Below, one piece after another: positions 6,234 through 7,282 of a DNA stretch of 7,282 nt; the first letter of the stretch is position 1, and the number at the start of each line of letters is the position of its first letter. Made by a program: the position numbers and the translations under genes. The stretch is taken from NCBI GenBank assembly GCA_025355595.1, contig JANXZI010000295.1, forward strand, positions 1 to 7,282, given 5' to 3'. Origin of the DNA: Spartobacteria bacterium. GTDB taxonomy: Bacteria; Verrucomicrobiota; Verrucomicrobiia; Chthoniobacterales; Chthoniobacteraceae. The notes beneath the pieces are model-generated. The model made no database searches, was not told where the DNA came from, and was given only the letters and a program-made list of their open reading frames with translations.

Positions 6234-6320
6234 GGCCGTGGAGCGAAGCAAAGCGGGAGGCGTGCGTCAACCGTGGCGCGTCGGCGAGTGCGCAATTTTT
6301 AACGAGTGTGTGCCCCCAGT

Positions 6321-6413
6321 CCTCATCCTCATCTTATTCCTATTCTTATTCTGCAAGCGGAGCGCGCAGCGGGTGTGGCGGAGAATAGGAATAGGAATAC
6401 GATTAAGAATAAG
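6321..6413. repeat. Inverted pair of hexanucleotide tandem-repeat arrays (hairpin)
   Basis: On the plus strand, five 6-mers fill 6321-6350: two CCTCAT, then CTTATT, CCTATT and CTTATT. Facing them, five 6-mers fill 6384-6413: two AATAGG, then AATACG, ATTAAG and AATAAG. The arrays are 33 nt apart and the adjoining CT (6351-6352) and AG (6382-6383) also pair, leaving a 29-nt GC-rich loop. The inner ~18 bp pair well; the outer part has several mismatches, where the outer left units have drifted to CCTCAT. The structure lies between the stop of the cytochrome gene (6430-6432) and the lipoprotein start at 6233. It has no T-run after the stem and is not a classical terminator. The array bases are far AT-richer than the surroundings. 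Confidence 0.85.
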
Positions 6414-6429
6414 AGCCGCCGCTTTTCCT

Positions 6430-7282
6430 CTATTTCAGCGTGGAAAGATACTGCACCACGTCGCGCAGCGCGCGCTTGCCGAGGATGTCGCCCATGCCCG
6501 GCGGCATCGCGCTCGGCAGCGAGGCGCGCTCCTTCACCGCGGATTTTTTCACGCGCTGGAGTTTGCCGTCGGCGGGATTTTTCAATGCAAGTTCGTCCCC
6601 GGTCTCCGCGCTGAGCAGGCCTGCGATGATGTTGCCATCCTTCAGCGTGATCATCACGTTGTCGTAGCCTTTCGCGATCAAGGCGTTCGGGTCCACGATG
6701 CTGCGCAGCACATATTCGCGGCCCATCTTCTTGCCGGTCTCCGCGAGGTCGGGGCCGACGTCGCCGCCTTCGCCCTTCACCTTGTGGCAGCGCATGCACG
6801 CGGCCTCCGCCTTCTCGGCGAAAATCTGCTTCCCCATTTTTCCATCGCCGCCCTCGATGCATTCGCGCCAGCGGGAGAGGGGATCGTCCGCCTTCCGCGC
6901 AGCCTCGTATGACGCGAGTTTCTTTTTGATGTCCGGGTCGTCGCGTGTTTCGGCGGCTTCGAGAAGGTCGAGGATCATTCCGGCTTTCAGCTTTCCGGCG
7001 AGCAGAAGATCGAGCTGCTGCGCGATGATGCGATCCGCCTCGTGGCCCGGCGCGGCGGCGATGTTGGCGAGCGCCTCCTGCTGCTCGCGCACGGAGCCTT
7101 TGCCGAGGATTGTCGCGTTCGCCTTCACGGCCTGCTCGGGCGAAATCTTCCCGGCGAGTTTGCGCGCGGCCTCGGGGAGCGTCGTGTCGCCGGATTCAAG
7201 CGCGGCGGTAACGACCGCGCCGAGCTTCGGCGATTCCATCGCCGCGTGCGCGCGCAATGCGGCGGCGCGCACTTCGCCAGAC
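6430..7282 (-). CDS. C-terminal part of a PVC-type HEAT-repeat/cytochrome c protein (5' end outside window)
   Basis: The frame is open through the right edge (SGEVRAAALRAHAAMES continues beyond it), so the GTG at 7270-7272 is not the start and only the last ~284 residues are seen. The first part (7282 to ~6870) is helical and repeat-like: alanine-rich helix pairs in the HEAT-repeat style. The last ~140 residues are a PVC-type heme-binding domain. It has KQIFAEKAEAACMRCHKV with the c-heme motif CMRCH at 6784-6798, then GGDVGPDL, REYVLRSIVDPNA, VMITLKDGNIIAGLL and SAMPPGMGDILGKRALRD, in which a Met supplies the likely axial ligand. Full proteins of this type are very long, periplasmic, and usually begin with a beta-propeller dehydrogenase-like domain. 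They are thought to oxidise sugars or other organics and pass electrons to the respiratory chain. The substrate cannot be told from this part. Confidence 0.88.
   Translation of the reverse strand, partial: SGEVRAAALRAHAAMESPKLGAVVTAALESGDTTLPEAARKLAGKISPEQAVKANATILGKGSVREQQEALANIAAAPGHEADRIIAQQLDLLLAGKLKAGMILDLLEAAETRDDPDIKKKLASYEAARKADDPLSRWRECIEGGDGKMGKQIFAEKAEAACMRCHKVKGEGGDVGPDLAETGKKMGREYVLRSIVDPNALIAKGYDNVMITLKDGNIIAGLLSAETGDELALKNPADGKLQRVKKSAVKERASLPSAMPPGMGDILGKRALRDVVQYLSTLK

Noticed and set aside
5391..6302. 303-codon plus-strand frame opposite the methyltransferase-like gene
   Set aside because: Rich in Arg/His/Pro as expected from a high-GC antisense frame; the minus-strand product has clear SAM and Cys motifs.
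2652..6413. CRISPR-like array
   Set aside because: The repeat units are 6-7 bases and directly adjacent, with no spacers and no cas genes.

Overview
The window is a GC-rich bacterial chromosome segment in which every well-supported gene lies on the minus strand, so transcription runs from high to low coordinates. The gene content points to the PVC superphylum, most likely Verrucomicrobiota. The evidence is a C-terminal heme-binding domain of the type found on large verrucomicrobial/planctomycetal HEAT-repeat cytochromes, an Obg GTPase with a long lineage-type insertion, and an NfeD-FloA pair followed by a Pro/Gln-rich membrane-anchored protein. The lineage is inferred from protein style; no marker gene proves it. 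Layout in the direction of transcription: (1) 7282-6430, the 3' part of a large HEAT-repeat/cytochrome c protein whose start lies outside the window. (2) 6413-6321, an intergenic inverted pair of hexanucleotide tandem-repeat arrays. (3) 6233-6057, a tiny lipoprotein. (4) 6035-5037, an Rsm22-family methyltransferase-like protein with four candidate Fe-S cysteines. (5) A 196-bp gap, then obg (4840-3659), a ribosome-associated GTPase with about 46 extra residues in its glycine-rich domain. (6) 3594-2737, an exported PepSY-like protein. (7) 2733-2652, an inverted pair of heptanucleotide tandem-repeat arrays. (8) A compact cluster, NfeD-like (2642-2139), floA (2123-1074) and a Pro/Gln-rich membrane-anchored protein (1077-397). 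The last two overlap by ATGA, so this looks like one membrane-microdomain operon. (9) 362-324, exactly the 5' half of a tRNA-Leu(CAA), ending at the anticodon-loop/stem boundary. (10) 323-1, a stretch with no convincing gene but with short direct and inverted repeats, AT-richer at the far end. The two most interesting signals are non-coding. The first is the tRNA-Leu half, whose 3' half is absent from the window, as expected for a mobile-element junction or a decayed attachment site. The second is the pair of hairpin-forming tandem-repeat structures. They use different repeat words (7-mer and 6-mer), yet both have exactly 33 nt between the facing arrays and GGAGC at the same place in the loop, which suggests members of one interspersed repeat family. 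The protein-coding genes belong to recognisable families apart from the microdomain-operon protein, and no complete new defence or metabolic system is visible.
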